From positions 565,854 to 629,853 of the forward strand of contig JAKMXF010000066.1 in assembly GCA_024704765.1 (NCBI GenBank): 64,000 nt of DNA, given 5' to 3'. Source of the DNA: Oopsacas minuta. Its lineage: Eukaryota > Porifera > Hexactinellida > Lyssacinosida > Leucopsacidae. Below the pieces are notes generated by a model. It had not been told where the DNA came from. It ran no database searches and saw nothing but the letters and a program-made list of their open reading frames with translations. Positions 1 to 11,425 of the stretch are shown one piece after another (positions within the stretch are counted from its first letter, which is position 1; the number at the start of each line of letters is the position of its first letter). A program made the position numbers and the translations under genes.

Positions 1-317
1 AGCTATAAATTAGATGCAAATAGTAAATACATGTAGTTAAACAATGATAGCAATAGCTAGGGTTACGAACTACTTGAAATCCCTTTGTATGTAGCCCTAC
101 TCCTGCTGTATGTGTTTAATTGCATGTAATTATATACTAATAGCAAAGGCAGCTTGCTAGAACTTGCATGCGTTAAATCATTGCGATTATATTTATCAGC
201 TGCAAGCTTCTGGCTATGATCAGACTCACAATATATACAATTCATGAAAACAGAAATGTATACAGTAGCGGGTTATTTATAAAATTGAAGTTAATGTAAG
301 TAATTATCTTGAGGATA
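1..317. other. Intergenic, nothing recognised
   Basis: AT-rich sequence downstream of the minus-strand gene that ends at 318. I see no conserved coding frame, RNA gene or repeat in it. Confidence 0.5.
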
Positions 318-821
318 TTAATCGATTGGAGTTACTCCAGCTCTTGGGCTAGTCATAACCTCATAAATACTGTCACTTTCTCTTGGTTTATTCTCTGGAT
401 CAATCTCCATTGGTAGACTTAGGATTTTCAACTCGCTAATTATTTTATCCGTGTTTTCGTATTGGTTTTCTTTTGTGAAGAGATCAGTACATGTTTCGCT
501 CTTCACGGAATCCGTAGAGCTCTTTTTGTTGTCTGTCTCCATCTTTACATACACGTTACTCACCCGTTTATACGACTTGGTGTTACAATCGTTTAATGAA
601 AGTTCATAATCGTGTTCCTCAAACCGTGAATTACATGATTCCCTGAGTTTCCCTTGCATTTGGATGAGTTTTATCACCAAGCAAATTATAATGCCAAAAC
701 ATAGCAGCGGTAAGAGACAAGCTATAACGGATATTGCACTGATTATAGCAACTGCATTCTCGATCTCCCCGTTTGCGAATCCGATCAGGCTGTATAAAAT
801 GAAGAGTTGTAATTTGCTCAT
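318..821 (-). CDS. Small single-pass membrane protein with cytoplasmic tyrosine motifs (TRAP-like adaptor candidate)
   Basis: A 167-residue ORF with an ATG at 821-819, intact to its stop. Residues 1-18 look like a signal peptide (LFILYSLIGFANG). A very short outside segment (EIENA) is followed by a long hydrophobic span at about 24-52 with juxtamembrane Cys residues. The remaining ~115 residues are polar and acidic and carry five tyrosines in SH2-type contexts: HDYELS, NVYVKM and SIYEVM (YxxM, the PI3-kinase p85 type), NQYENT (YxN, the Grb2 type) and SYKRV. Tiny ectodomain, one span and a tyrosine-rich tail is the layout of transmembrane adaptor proteins (LAX, SIT, PAG, NTAL). I see no sequence homology to any of them, so the role is inference. 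It may equally be an unrelated orphan membrane protein. Confidence 0.6.
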   Translation of the reverse strand: MSKLQLFILYSLIGFANGEIENAVAIISAISVIACLLPLLCFGIIICLVIKLIQMQGKLRESCNSRFEEHDYELSLNDCNTKSYKRVSNVYVKMETDNKKSSTDSVKSETCTDLFTKENQYENTDKIISELKILSLPMEIDPENKPRESDSIYEVMTSPRAGVTPID

Positions 822-1361
822 GTTTTAGTGCTGTACTATTATAATAGTGATTTTACGAATTTACTACTTTTATACAAATCTAATTCAGTAGAATAATCCC
901 CTCATAATCTCTATAAGGTCATGTCATATTCTTATTTGGTGATATAATTGCATTACAAATATAGAAGTTGTATAGTCTGATTGGCTGTTTGATTATTATC
1001 ATAAATATTCAGGAAGAATTAAGATATTATCAGTACATCATTTTCATAGTTGATCGTATTTGTATGACTAAGCCAACATTTGTATAAACAGCTTGAAAGT
1101 AATTGGATATTCAATTTTCCTATCACTAACAGTATACTAGTTGTATGACTAACTAGAATGATTAATTACGTAATTAGAGACCCGAGGGATTCATACCATA
1201 TCACAGTTTGTGTTGGTATTTACGAACTGTTTATTCTGATTCATCACATCTGGAGTTCTGATACCAAATCTCTGAAGAGATATGTTTATTTAATTACTCA
1301 AGGAGTCTAGACAATTTGACGATCTTTTGTCTAATTGGTAATCAAAATCTTGGTTATATTA

Positions 1362-1454
<93 letters not shown>

Positions 1455-2520
1455 TGCTACACAACTCAAGCTCAATTTCCCATATATTGGCGTTTTGGTT
1501 AATATTGCTATATGTCATAAACAGCTGATAAACTGATATGGTTAACAACGATAATTATGTATTCACATAGCCACAGATCTTCTACAATCTCATATGCACT
1601 GGACAACTTTGGGTAGAACGATTTTAATATCAAATGGAAGACCCTTTTGTAAAGAAGAATACGTTACAGTTTGCTTCTCTCATTCATTATTCTTTCAACT
1701 TCTTTATAATAGCCTTGCTGGCAGATACCTTACTTCTCCATCGTATTCAATATGTTCTTGCACTATTAACTATTCAGAATGAATGGCTTTATCTACCATA
1801 ACATGTAGCATGAGTATATCACTCACTAGCACTAACTCAATAAATAGGATCATGCTGGAAAATATGTATTAGAACTGCGATCTCAGTTATCTTATCACTC
1901 TACTTTTGATGTAAGCTATCTTTCTTTTACACAACAAGTAAGTAATATTCTTTCTTTTTTGAATCATTTTTGCTTGTAACTTATATGTCAGGGTTAAATG
2001 GATGCCCAGGTCATGAAATTTCTCTAGACATTGTCCTTCATTCTAGAAATGTCGTATTTATATGACAGCCATTGGCTAGTTATACCTCACGAGGTGGTTA
2101 ATAACTCAATAATACCAATCTCCAATGCAATAAGTTATCCACCAGATATATTCCCTCATTTGGGATACTCTCAATCATTGGCTATCTCCCAATCTATTTC
2201 TGTATGAATCATCTAATTGTTTACATATTTCTCATGGATACTAATCTCATATCCTTACTTTCTTCCCTTGATTATACGTTATTGTATAACATAGCAGTAT
2301 AACAGTGTACAATATGTCTATAATGTGCCATTACTGGATAATTTGACCACAGGAAACCTTTAAATCAAACCATAAACCCTCATAAGAATCCATAAAACTA
2401 CGTCAATACAAAAGCTCATTGAAAGTATTTGCATATGTTTTGTTGATATTGTACGGATGCAAAAAGAATACTATATTATTATTATTATTATTTTGTACTA
2501 ATTTTATACATCAGAGAATA
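822..2520. other. Intergenic, mostly featureless apart from an (AAT)n microsatellite
   Basis: About 1.7 kb between the 5' end of the minus-strand membrane protein gene and the plus-strand SLC25A12/13 gene, so promoters for both should lie here. Apart from the (AAT)n tract I see no coding frame that looks real. The poly-Asn and poly-Leu frames across the tract are repeat artefacts. Confidence 0.5.
1366..1454. repeat. (AAT)n microsatellite, about 30 units
   Basis: Near-perfect trinucleotide run, uninterrupted apart from its first unit. It creates artificial poly-Asn (+) and poly-Leu (-) frames. Confidence 0.97.
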
Positions 2521-4524
2521 ATGACAGATATCTCAAGACATAGTTGGCTTACACCCCCACAACCTATCGCTAGGACCAAGCGTGCTCCCACGGAGAAACT
2601 CGAGGAAGTTTACAGGACATACTCAACTGGTGTAGGAGAGAATGGAGACAAATTTATGACAGAAATTGACTTTTCTTGTCAGTTTTTACAAATTCTACAT
2701 CAAGATACTCCCCATAAGACTATTGAGCTTATTTCAAACACGATAAGACACTGCGGGGCTAATTCAAGCTCTAACAAGGGTCAAATAACTCTACAAGATT
2801 TCCAAACACTAGAATCTATACTGAACTCTCCAGATGCAACATTTCGTTTAGCGTTTAACATATTTGACGTGTGTAAAACAGGTAGAATAACATACCAAGA
2901 GTTCTGCAATACGCTAACACAATTTCCTCTTTATAAGAATATTCGTGTTATGGATATACCAGATGCTAGGCTGTATTTTGGAGATAAGCTAGACAACTCA
3001 TTAGACTACACTGGATTCTGTCAACTAATTACGCAGCTGTCACGTGAACTCACCTCTCAGCTGTTTACATCAAACACACACTCAATTAAATTAAGCACAT
3101 TCCTTGCTACTTTTAGACCAATCCTCTCTCCATTCGTTCTTGCTAATCTACCACTAATATTCACAGAACAAGGTTCTACAATAAGCTACACACAAGCACA
3201 TGCGCTCACTGGACTATTCACCAATTTAGAGTTATTACAAGTAGCCGTAGAGAGTAGTTTAGATTCTCATGGTGTAGTTGGTAAAGAAGTTACCAGAGAC
3301 CAGCTGATGTCAGCTACTGAGCACTTCCCACAGATTACTCCCTTGCAGGTAGATCTATTATTCAAAATTTGTAATTTAGAGAGACAGACTGGGACAATTC
3401 GTCTCTCAGACTTCTACCAGGTGTTACCGAGGGGTCATGACCTCTACCCACAATCCAAACCCATCTCTTCTACCCAACCGGTTAATTTTGAGGTAGCAGA
3501 GGGCTTCTGGTGGGGTGTAGCTATCAACGTGTACCGCTTCTCCCTCGCTGCAGTCGGCGGGTGCGCTGGAGCTACTGCTGTATACCCGATAGACTTAGTT
3601 AAGACAAGACTCCAGAATCAACGGGGCTCTCTAGCTGGTGAGATTATGTACAAAAACAGTGTTGACTGTTTCATTAAGGTAGTCAGACATGAAGGTATAC
3701 TCGGACTTTATAGGGGGCTACTACCTCAGTTAATGGGTGTATCCCCTGAGAAAGCTATTAAACTTACAGTCAATGATATGGTTAGAAGTTTTATGGCTGA
3801 TAAGAACGGTAAGATTACACTTCCTGGAGAGATATTAGCTGGAGCTTGTGCTGGTACTAGTCAAGTGATATTCACTAATCCTATTGAGATAGTCAAGATT
3901 AGACTGCAAGTTGCTGGAGAAATGCAGACTACTGCACGTGTTGGTGCTTGGCAAATTGCCAAGGATCTGGGACTTTTGGGTCTGTATAAAGGAGCTAGAG
4001 CTTGTCTGTTAAGAGATGCTCCATTCTCTGCTATATACTTCACAACTTATGCTCATGTTAAAGCAATGCTAGCTAATGAAGATGGACATAACGAGCCGAT
4101 ATCTCTATTCGCTTCAGGGATGATAGCTGGTGTACCTGCTGCTGGACTCCTTACACCTGCTGACGTCATCAAGACACGACTACAGGTACAAGCAAGAGAA
4201 GGTCAGATGACTTATTCGGGTCTTATTGACTGTGCTAAGAAGATTTGGAAGTATGAAGGGCATAATGCATTTTGGAAAGGAGCACCTGCCAGGGTGTTCC
4301 GATCCTCTCCACAATTCGGCGTTACTCTACTCACATATGAACTTCTACAGAGATACATAAAGTTTGAAAATATAACCGGAAGAGCAATTCCTCACCATGA
4401 AGCAGCCCCGGTCTCTAGTTTAGAAAAAATACCAGATGCTCACATCGGAGGTTATCGTCTTGCTGTTACTACGTTTTCCAGACTTGAAAGCAAATTCGGA
4501 TTATATTTACCAAAGTTTAGTTGA
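2521..4524 (+). CDS. SLC25A12/13: Mitochondrial aspartate/glutamate carrier (aralar/citrin type)
   Basis: A 667-residue single-exon protein, close to the 675-678 of human citrin and aralar. This family exchanges matrix aspartate for cytosolic glutamate plus a proton across the inner mitochondrial membrane, as part of the malate-aspartate shuttle. The N-terminal ~310 residues match the EF-hand regulatory domain. The C-terminal half has three carrier repeats with the PxD/ExxK/R signatures YPIDLVKTR, NPIEIVKIR and TPADVIKTR, ending in the family C-terminus GGYRLAVTTF...FGLYLPKF. The frame stays open upstream to 2419, but the ATG at 2521 lies just after a possible splice acceptor (TATACATCAG) and gives the family's usual length, so I chose it. 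The N-terminal EF-hands look degenerate (for example DVCKTGRITYQEF), so Ca2+ binding is uncertain. It converges with the sulfotransferase gene. Confidence 0.95.
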   Translation: MTDISRHSWLTPPQPIARTKRAPTEKLEEVYRTYSTGVGENGDKFMTEIDFSCQFLQILHQDTPHKTIELISNTIRHCGANSSSNKGQITLQDFQTLESILNSPDATFRLAFNIFDVCKTGRITYQEFCNTLTQFPLYKNIRVMDIPDARLYFGDKLDNSLDYTGFCQLITQLSRELTSQLFTSNTHSIKLSTFLATFRPILSPFVLANLPLIFTEQGSTISYTQAHALTGLFTNLELLQVAVESSLDSHGVVGKEVTRDQLMSATEHFPQITPLQVDLLFKICNLERQTGTIRLSDFYQVLPRGHDLYPQSKPISSTQPVNFEVAEGFWWGVAINVYRFSLAAVGGCAGATAVYPIDLVKTRLQNQRGSLAGEIMYKNSVDCFIKVVRHEGILGLYRGLLPQLMGVSPEKAIKLTVNDMVRSFMADKNGKITLPGEILAGACAGTSQVIFTNPIEIVKIRLQVAGEMQTTARVGAWQIAKDLGLLGLYKGARACLLRDAPFSAIYFTTYAHVKAMLANEDGHNEPISLFASGMIAGVPAAGLLTPADVIKTRLQVQAREGQMTYSGLIDCAKKIWKYEGHNAFWKGAPARVFRSSPQFGVTLLTYELLQRYIKFENITGRAIPHHEAAPVSSLEKIPDAHIGGYRLAVTTFSRLESKFGLYLPKFS

Positions 4525-4767
4525 TTCTTGTATCATTATTCCTATCAAATTCAGTCATTCAATGTTATTTAATTATTTGATATGCTAATTATTATCACTA
4601 TCCAGTAGAGACACCGGTTAATCTGACCCATAGCCGCAACTGGGGTCATTTTGGGTAACCACGTGTCCAAACAGATTTGACTCCACCCATGATAAATGTA
4701 TGGAAATTGTGAAATTATTCTAAAAGTATGTTTGTATTTGTATCTAATGTAATGTAATAATATTACA

Positions 4768-6216
4768 CTATTCATAGTTACTAATACCAAACTCTGTAAA
4801 CAAGGGTTTAACATTGTTAATTACAGTTTTTACGGTTTTTCTAAGTTCTAATGTATAGAAATAGTAATCATACTTCTTCTCATCTTCTATAATGTGATTT
4901 CGTTTGAATGTGTCTTTCTTTGTATTGAAAACACAATCAAGTTTCTCTTCAGTGTAGGGAACTTGTAGAAATGTGAGTATACGTTTCATTTGGTTGAGTA
5001 GATCTGACTCCAAATCTTCGTATCTTTAAGAATAAAGTTAATAACGATGGACCCTCGTTATTGTCGATAGTTTTATTACCAATGACTTATCAGCATACTT
5101 ACTAACCCATTTCACAACTTTCCCGGTTTCAAAATTGTCTCCTAGATAAGACTTGAAATCTCGGGAGGGTTGGCTAGTATGTATCTAATGTTTTCACTTA
5201 CCTAACCACGAGTACTGGTATATCATGCTTCAGCCATGTTCTCAATGTTGTTTCCCACAACTCTGCCAATGCGGTCACTAACTTACTCCAGTTAGTGTAA
5301 TTCCTTATTTTATCCCTAACAGCTATGTCTGTATGGTTATGAGTCCATCTTCTATTTGTTTCTGCAACAATAGCATCATGGGGGTTGCGTATAAGAAATA
5401 ATACAGAATCGTATTCTCTTTTAGAATTCTTCATAGACCTGCTATTATGTGCATGTGTCTTTATTGCTAGTACAGATGTTGATGATATACCTTCCCCTTT
5501 AAAATTATACAATCAACTCCGTTATATCTGACACGGATATATCAAAATACCCGCTTATATCGGAGTAATTATCACGGTGCTCAAGCTTCAATATCACAGA
5601 AGTTAACTGTATATCAAAAAGTCTATATATGGAATTATGAAATAATAATTTTGTAATATATTTTGCCTTACCAAGAAACCCTGCTCTCTTGAGACCCTTA
5701 TCACAATATATAGCTCCAGTATATATACCAGTAGCTTCTTCTATAATCTGTCTCATCCATGTGTTTCCTGATCCAGGAAAACTTATCAAAGCTGTTATAT
5801 TATTTGATTTGTTGGCAGGAAGAAACATCATGTGAGGAGAACAAATTCTTTCCCAAGGAATTAGTTTGGAGTCTTTGAAGTGTGGAGTGCATCTTTTGAA
5901 AATATTTCTAAAATATTTCTATAAAAAATTTGCATATTTTTTGTTTATTTATTTATTACATGTCAATTTCTGATAAATTTCTTATCACTTCATCTATATT
6001 TACCCGGGTCGATACCTTGATTTTTCTATCACGTAGATATATTTCTTCTTTGAATCGTATTGTTTCCGATGGACTATTAAGCAGAAAGGACGAATATATG
6101 AAAATTATTGTGAGAATCAAGATGACGCAGAAAATTAGAATTTTCTGATATCCAATTCCTCTTCCAGGCTTTAGTTTATTCAGCATTCTTGGGCTAATAA
6201 TATATATTATCCTCAT
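4768..6216 (-). CDS. WSCD-like Golgi sulfotransferase, four exons
   Basis: Exons on the minus strand: 6216-5960, 5907-5672, 5496-5202 and 5023-4768. All junctions are GT-AG and in phase, giving 347 residues. A type II membrane anchor lies near residues 24-46 ([19 protein letters not shown]). The 5'-phosphosulfate loop appears as [19 protein letters not shown] and the 3'-phosphate site as [18 protein letters not shown], followed by a typical sulfotransferase C-terminus ([18 protein letters not shown]). The best family match is WSCD1/2, including the preceding [14 protein letters not shown] stretch, although no WSC domain is present. It probably transfers sulfate from PAPS to glycans in the Golgi; the acceptor is unknown. 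Intron 2 (5497-5671) holds a MITE. The ATG lies 225 bases from GTF3C3, in divergent orientation. Confidence 0.85.
5511..5592. mobile_element. MITE family A copy in a sulfotransferase intron
   Basis: Begins CAATCAACTCCGTTATATC and runs to GTGCTCAAGCTTC. It contains the family core ATACCCGCTTATATCGGAG and TAATTATCACGGT. One end is degenerate. It shares the inverted-repeat core with copies at 18109, 36834, 54733, 56747 and elsewhere. Confidence 0.75.
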
Positions 6217-6440
6217 TTCAAAAACATATAATTTCTGTTAATATCCTTTTTAGTCTGACTTTGACGGAATTGTGAATACATCCAACAGAAATCATTAAAT
6301 TACATTCACTAAGCATTATAGGTTTCTTTATTAAATCTAGGCTATGATTAAGTTGCTTGTATTTGATTGAAATCGTATTTGGTATAATTGTCCGTCTAAG
6401 TATTCATAAATTTCAGTAATAAAACCTAAGCTCTACAGAT

Positions 6441-9400
6441 ATGTCAGATAATAGTGAGTACGAACCTGACAGCAATGATGATCCTTCCTCAGAGGATCAA
6501 GTTAGTTCACCTATGCAACAATCTGATACAAATATTGAGAGTTCATCTGTTCACAAAGAAATGGGAATGATAAATGTTTTTGGAGATACCGAACTATCTG
6601 AATCTGAATCAGATGATAGTCAATTAGAAGGAGGCAGTAGTTATTCTGATGATGAAGATACCAATGATCCAGAATGGTTGCCATTAGAGAATAAGAAAGA
6701 GGACAAGGTTGCATCAAAGCATTCTAAAATAGATTCTGAGTTCGAAAGGTTTCGTAAGATGGAGTTTGAGTTATTTCAAGAGCAATCATGTGTACCTTCT
6801 CCAGTAGATGATTATGATACCATAATCAATGAATCACATCCATGGTCTGAAGATGCAAACGATTCCGATATAGATGAAGACCTAGGTGCTGGAGAGATAG
6901 CAGAACAAGCAGCAATTTTTTTCAGTCAACTACATCAAACTACAAAATCTCAAAGAAAAATTCTAAAAGGATTTGAAGGAAACTTTATTAATCGAAAAGC
7001 TCAAAGATTGCCTACACATCTAGAGCCTGTTATGGGTAGTGCAAATATAGCAATAGCTAAGAAGAAATACACTGATGCTATAGATCTATGTAATGAGGTT
7101 ATACGACAAGCCCCGTGCTGTTCAGCTCCATACATCAATTTAGCATTGATTTATAAGGAATTAGAGGATATGGATAGATACTTCCAATTCACTCTATTAG
7201 CTCTACATATTAACTCGTTTGATAGATCTTATCCTAGGCCAGAGGATGCTGATAGTTGGGAACAGCTGGGTCTAATCGCGAAATCGCGAGGAGACCTTTC
7301 AATGGCAAATGAATGCATTAAGAAAAGCCTCTATGCTGTACCGAAACGACCAGAAGCTATGTGGCTACTCGCGGAGATCAGATTAGAGCTGAAGGATTAC
7401 AGACAAGCACTAGCTATATACAGTAAGCTAGAGAAAATTGTACTGGATACAGCTACACCACTTGAATTAAGTGAGATAGCTAGACGTAAGGCTTTGATAC
7501 TCTACGAGAGCGGTAATATAGTAGCAGCAAGGGAGATTATTTATCAACGTTTCTGTAGAGGTTGGGAAATGCAGGATATTATCGAGCTATTTAATTTACT
7601 ATTAGAACTACATTTTATTGAGAAAGAGTATACGATTGCTTTCAAGACTGCTGTGATTCTCTTCTGTATGCCTAAACATAGTAAATCAGTACAGGAAAGT
7701 GTTGTTGTTGACGAGTTTGATCAACAAGATGATAATATTGTCACCTCAGAAGAACAACAGAGTAAGAAGCAAGAGAGCAAGCTACAACTTTTCTATAAAG
7801 AATTCTGGAGTGATATACCGCCTGAGATTGATACTGAAGGAGGATTTCTCGTTGTAATAGAAGATAACCAGACTTTAATCCCAATTGATAGTTTCACTAC
7901 ACTACCACTTGATTTAAGAGCTAAATTAATTATGCCTAGCGTGTATACTAATAATCTAGAGCTAGCTTATCATTTGATTACTCACGCATTAAGAAGTTTA
8001 CCCATTACAGAGTATGGTGATATTTGGTTGGATGTAAGTGAGGCTTTGCTTGAGTCACGACAATTCGATCTCTCTGTAGATTTGCTGCGTACTGTCCTGG
8101 AGTGTGAGATGTATAATTTACCAGGAGTATGGCTAATGCTAGCAAGGTCTATTGAAGAAGTTAGCTATCAAAATGAATTAGGGGGCGACTGGGACAATAA
8201 ACCTATACTTGATGAGGCTATAGGATGGTATAGAAAAGTTATTGATACTATCCCAGATAATGTAGAGAGTAGGTTGAGATTAGCTGGAGTGTATGAGAAG
8301 AAAGGAATGAGAGAAGAAGCGATTGGTCTGCTGGAGAGAAGTCAAGATGGAACGGATAATTTTCTATCAACAAAAGACTGTATTAACCTTAAGCAACCAC
8401 CTGATGTACGTGTGGTTTATAAAAGAACTCTCTTGCATTTAGAAAATGGACAAAGAGAACAGTGCTTGGAGGGATTTCTAATTCTCCTTGACTACTTCTT
8501 CCGAGAAGTATATTTACTGAAAAGTTTCCAACTCATGGTGATTCCTTTCCTAAATGTTGGAAGTCGTCAGTTTCAGAACTACGGTAAAACAGAAGTAATA
8601 TACTCCCGTTATCAGCCAGAAGAGGAACAACAAGACAAACATCTCACGCTAGCCCAGTGGTATGGGGTATTAAAAAACACATGCAAAATGTTGTGTGAAG
8701 TAGGCAAGCGTGATGAATTGTTCAGATTAATAATTGCAGTTAATATACTAAAGAAATTCCATGAAACTGAGTATGTATTGGATGTACAGATGTTATCAGT
8801 GAGTGTTTGTATCAGACAAAGATCTTTCTATTATGCCTATAGATTTGCTCGGCCATTAATGCAATTGATTGGTAAATCTAATGTATTCGCAATGCTTTTC
8901 AATTGTCTAACCGAGAATAATTATTTAGCCAGGAATATGTCTTTGAAGGTTATTAGAAGGATTTGGTTCGATGACCCTTCGAATTACAGAGTAGCGTTAA
9001 ACTTTGCATTAATTCTTCATTCGATCGGATCCTTCCACCTCAGCTTGCTTCTACTACACACTGCGTATAAGCTTAACCCAGAAAATGCTCGATTGCTATT
9101 CTTCATGGGAATGGCTTATATTAGACTGGCACATAACAGATCCTATACACACAAAAATGCATTTATTTCGCAAGCATTTGCACTGATATTCAAATACAAA
9201 GAGAAGATGGGAGATTGTGCAGAAGTATTATATAATGTGGGTAGAGCTTTTCACGCGATAGGCTACAAGCTTTGGGCTTGTGATTACTACCACAAGGTAA
9301 TAGCATTAGATAACACAGGTAATGTTAAACAATATTATGGTGATAAAATGGCTGAATTGAGTAGTTTGAGAAGAGAAGCTGCATTTAACCTATCTCTTGT

Positions 9401-9464
9401 TTATGAGGAAAGTGGTTCGAGAGAGCTAGCTAGGGTTATGCTACAAACATACTGTGTGATATAG
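6441..9464 (+). CDS. GTF3C3: General transcription factor IIIC subunit 3 (TPR protein)
   Basis: A 1007-residue single-exon protein starting at the ATG at 6441 (human about 886). GTF3C3/TFIIIC102 is the TPR scaffold of TFIIIC, which binds A and B boxes and recruits TFIIIB to tRNA genes in the nucleus. The first ~150 residues are acidic and Ser-rich, as in the family. Tandem TPRs start near residue 195 (VMGSANIAIAKKKYTDAIDL, then LCNEVIRQAPCCSAPYINLA) and recur through the rest. The end, ELARVMLQTYCVI, matches the conserved family C-terminus (human ends LLYTYCSI). The length and repeat layout argue for a functional gene. It is divergent from the sulfotransferase gene. Confidence 0.92.
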   Translation: MSDNSEYEPDSNDDPSSEDQVSSPMQQSDTNIESSSVHKEMGMINVFGDTELSESESDDSQLEGGSSYSDDEDTNDPEWLPLENKKEDKVASKHSKIDSEFERFRKMEFELFQEQSCVPSPVDDYDTIINESHPWSEDANDSDIDEDLGAGEIAEQAAIFFSQLHQTTKSQRKILKGFEGNFINRKAQRLPTHLEPVMGSANIAIAKKKYTDAIDLCNEVIRQAPCCSAPYINLALIYKELEDMDRYFQFTLLALHINSFDRSYPRPEDADSWEQLGLIAKSRGDLSMANECIKKSLYAVPKRPEAMWLLAEIRLELKDYRQALAIYSKLEKIVLDTATPLELSEIARRKALILYESGNIVAAREIIYQRFCRGWEMQDIIELFNLLLELHFIEKEYTIAFKTAVILFCMPKHSKSVQESVVVDEFDQQDDNIVTSEEQQSKKQESKLQLFYKEFWSDIPPEIDTEGGFLVVIEDNQTLIPIDSFTTLPLDLRAKLIMPSVYTNNLELAYHLITHALRSLPITEYGDIWLDVSEALLESRQFDLSVDLLRTVLECEMYNLPGVWLMLARSIEEVSYQNELGGDWDNKPILDEAIGWYRKVIDTIPDNVESRLRLAGVYEKKGMREEAIGLLERSQDGTDNFLSTKDCINLKQPPDVRVVYKRTLLHLENGQREQCLEGFLILLDYFFREVYLLKSFQLMVIPFLNVGSRQFQNYGKTEVIYSRYQPEEEQQDKHLTLAQWYGVLKNTCKMLCEVGKRDELFRLIIAVNILKKFHETEYVLDVQMLSVSVCIRQRSFYYAYRFARPLMQLIGKSNVFAMLFNCLTENNYLARNMSLKVIRRIWFDDPSNYRVALNFALILHSIGSFHLSLLLLHTAYKLNPENARLLFFMGMAYIRLAHNRSYTHKNAFISQAFALIFKYKEKMGDCAEVLYNVGRAFHAIGYKLWACDYYHKVIALDNTGNVKQYYGDKMAELSSLRREAAFNLSLVYEESGSRELARVMLQTYCVI

Positions 9465-9641
9465 ACAGTGCATATACTTCACTTTATAATACAAAATTTA
9501 TTGTTGTTATTTTGAATAGACAAATATTTTCTCTTTTGTGCTATAATGATTGCTCGAGTTTTCATGCCTTGTTTGTTTTTGGGAATTAATCATACATTAG
9601 AACTCTGATAAGACTTACCCCTGGGGAAACAATTGAATCGG

Positions 9642-11425
9642 AAGTAACTTCTAAATCATTATAGGTATAGGAGAATATCAAATATCTTATGTTTATTACG
9701 AGAAATATAATCTATGAAAATTTATATATAAATTAGAGATAATTTTATTTGATAAAATAGGAATAAAAAATGGATTCAAATCTAATAGAACTGATATCTA
9801 ATACTTTATTAGGTTTGTTGTAATAACAAAATTTACTCTCTAATATACCTCAGATGTTAACTGCTGAATTGTAAATATTAATACAAATTACACTCAGATA
9901 AAATACATTTTTTCCATTAACTTAAAATATTAATTGACTTTCTTTCATTATTTAGAAGGAGTAAAATTCATTGAGAGTATCGGGAAACACTTACCAACAA
10001 ACATAATAAAGGAAAAGAACTCAATAACAAAATCTTTCCAAAAGCTTATAAAGTTAATAAACGATTCAAAGAGCTGTAAGGCAGTATCATGTAAGAATGA
10101 ATGTATTGAAGAGGATAAGAAGACACAATCTGAGTTAGTTTATAGAAATTAATGATTTTTACAGATTTTCCTTACCATTTTAAACATTTTTGCGAAGGGG
10201 TTGCAATTCAGTAATTTTTATAGGATGATAAGGTTTGAATTTTGCTCATCTCTGATGCTTCATCCCGTTCTCATTCTTCTAGAATTGATAATCGTAAGCC
10301 AATCAAAATTCCTGAAAATCAATCAGGTCATGACTATCTAGCTATTCAGCAAAATGATAATTTTACTCCATCACCTGACAAACCCTCTATTCAACTAGAA
10401 GTATTAGTTAACACAGAGAATAAAGGAATGTATTACTGTCTAATAGACAACGGAAATCTCCTCTTAAACAGGAAATTAGATACACAAAACTCTGAGTATG
10501 TAATCCCACTTGAGTTGTACTCATTCAGAGCAGTGAAAGATTTCAAAATCAAATTCACACATAACGATTTGGTAATTGTACTACTTTTCAATTCTAAGAT
10601 TGACTGTGATGTTTGGCTAGAATACTTACTTAACGCTAAACAGTCTATATACTCTTACGCATCAGTTCATGCATCTTATACAAATAATGAAAAGAAAATA
10701 CAGATAGAAAATCCCTCATTACCCCCCAGAGCTGCTCCCAAACTGCTCAGCAAAATTTTCAAATCAATCCCTTTTAATTCTTCAGAACCAGATTTTGTGG
10801 ATATCTCATCTCTAAATGTAGAAAAGAGTAAACAGGTATTTACACGACGTTTGGAGACTGAAGAGGCCAGATATGTTGTAACAACCCCTCCACCCCCTCC
10901 TAGAGTAACTAATTCAGAAAATAATGCTGATACAAATTCGGCATGGCGAAAACCATTGCTTCTAAAACATGTAAAGTCTCTTCCTAACTGCAAAGTAATT
11001 AATCTACGACAACTTGACAATTCTGTCGCGATATCTCAAAGAGCTGACGATAATCTATCCTACAATAATAAAGCTATTACAAAGTTTAGTCTCAAGAATC
11101 AATCTAAGTTTGATTGAATTTTTAATACAGTATTGTCCCTCTAGTAATATTTATATTGTGTAGTAAGGATGTATATTTGTATATTTAATAATATTTATGT
11201 TGTTTTCTGTTCTATTGACTTCATTAGATCTTTTTTTCCAGTTTATCAGTCTCTTCAAATCCCTTTCAATGATTTTAGCTAAATTGGCGTAGGTATTTAT
11301 TATGTTTACTGTCAATACATGGGATGTGAGTAATATTCTGTAAAGATTAATAGCTAACACAAATGAATAATTTAAGTTTAAAACATTGAATATATTTTTC
11401 TGTACAAAATATATCATAGAATTCT
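9642..11425. repeat. Tandem duplication, unit 1 (1784 bases)
   Basis: Starts AAGTAACTTCTAAATCATTA and is repeated at 11426 with a constant offset of 1784 bases through the first PH-like gene. Intergenic flanks, introns and exons are all nearly identical, so the duplication is recent. Confidence 0.93.
9770..11117 (+). CDS. Helical N-terminus plus PH-like domain protein, paralogue 1
   Basis: Proposed exons: 9770-9812, 9956-10075 (alternative end 10090), 10165-10210 and 10283-11117. All junctions are GT-AG and in phase, giving about 347 residues. The start is MDSNLIELISNTLLEGVKF. Residues ~15-55 form a helical region (SFQKLIKLIND). A PH-like domain follows (IQLEVLVNTENKGMYYCLID to the C-terminal helix CDVWLEYLLNA, with the Trp typical of PH folds). 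The C-terminal third is low-complexity with a Pro run (TTPPPPPRVT) and basic patches. I recognise no named orthologue. The order helical segment, PH, tyrosine- or proline-rich tail resembles SKAP adaptors, but that is a resemblance in layout only. Two strong donors 15 bases apart end exon 2. Confidence 0.65.

Noticed and set aside
1316-1548. Poly-Asn (+) and poly-Leu (-) reading frames
   Set aside because: They only read through the (AAT)n microsatellite; no other coding signal.
1594-1782. 62-codon plus-strand ORF with ATG
   Set aside because: No signal peptide, domain or splice context; within chance for this length.
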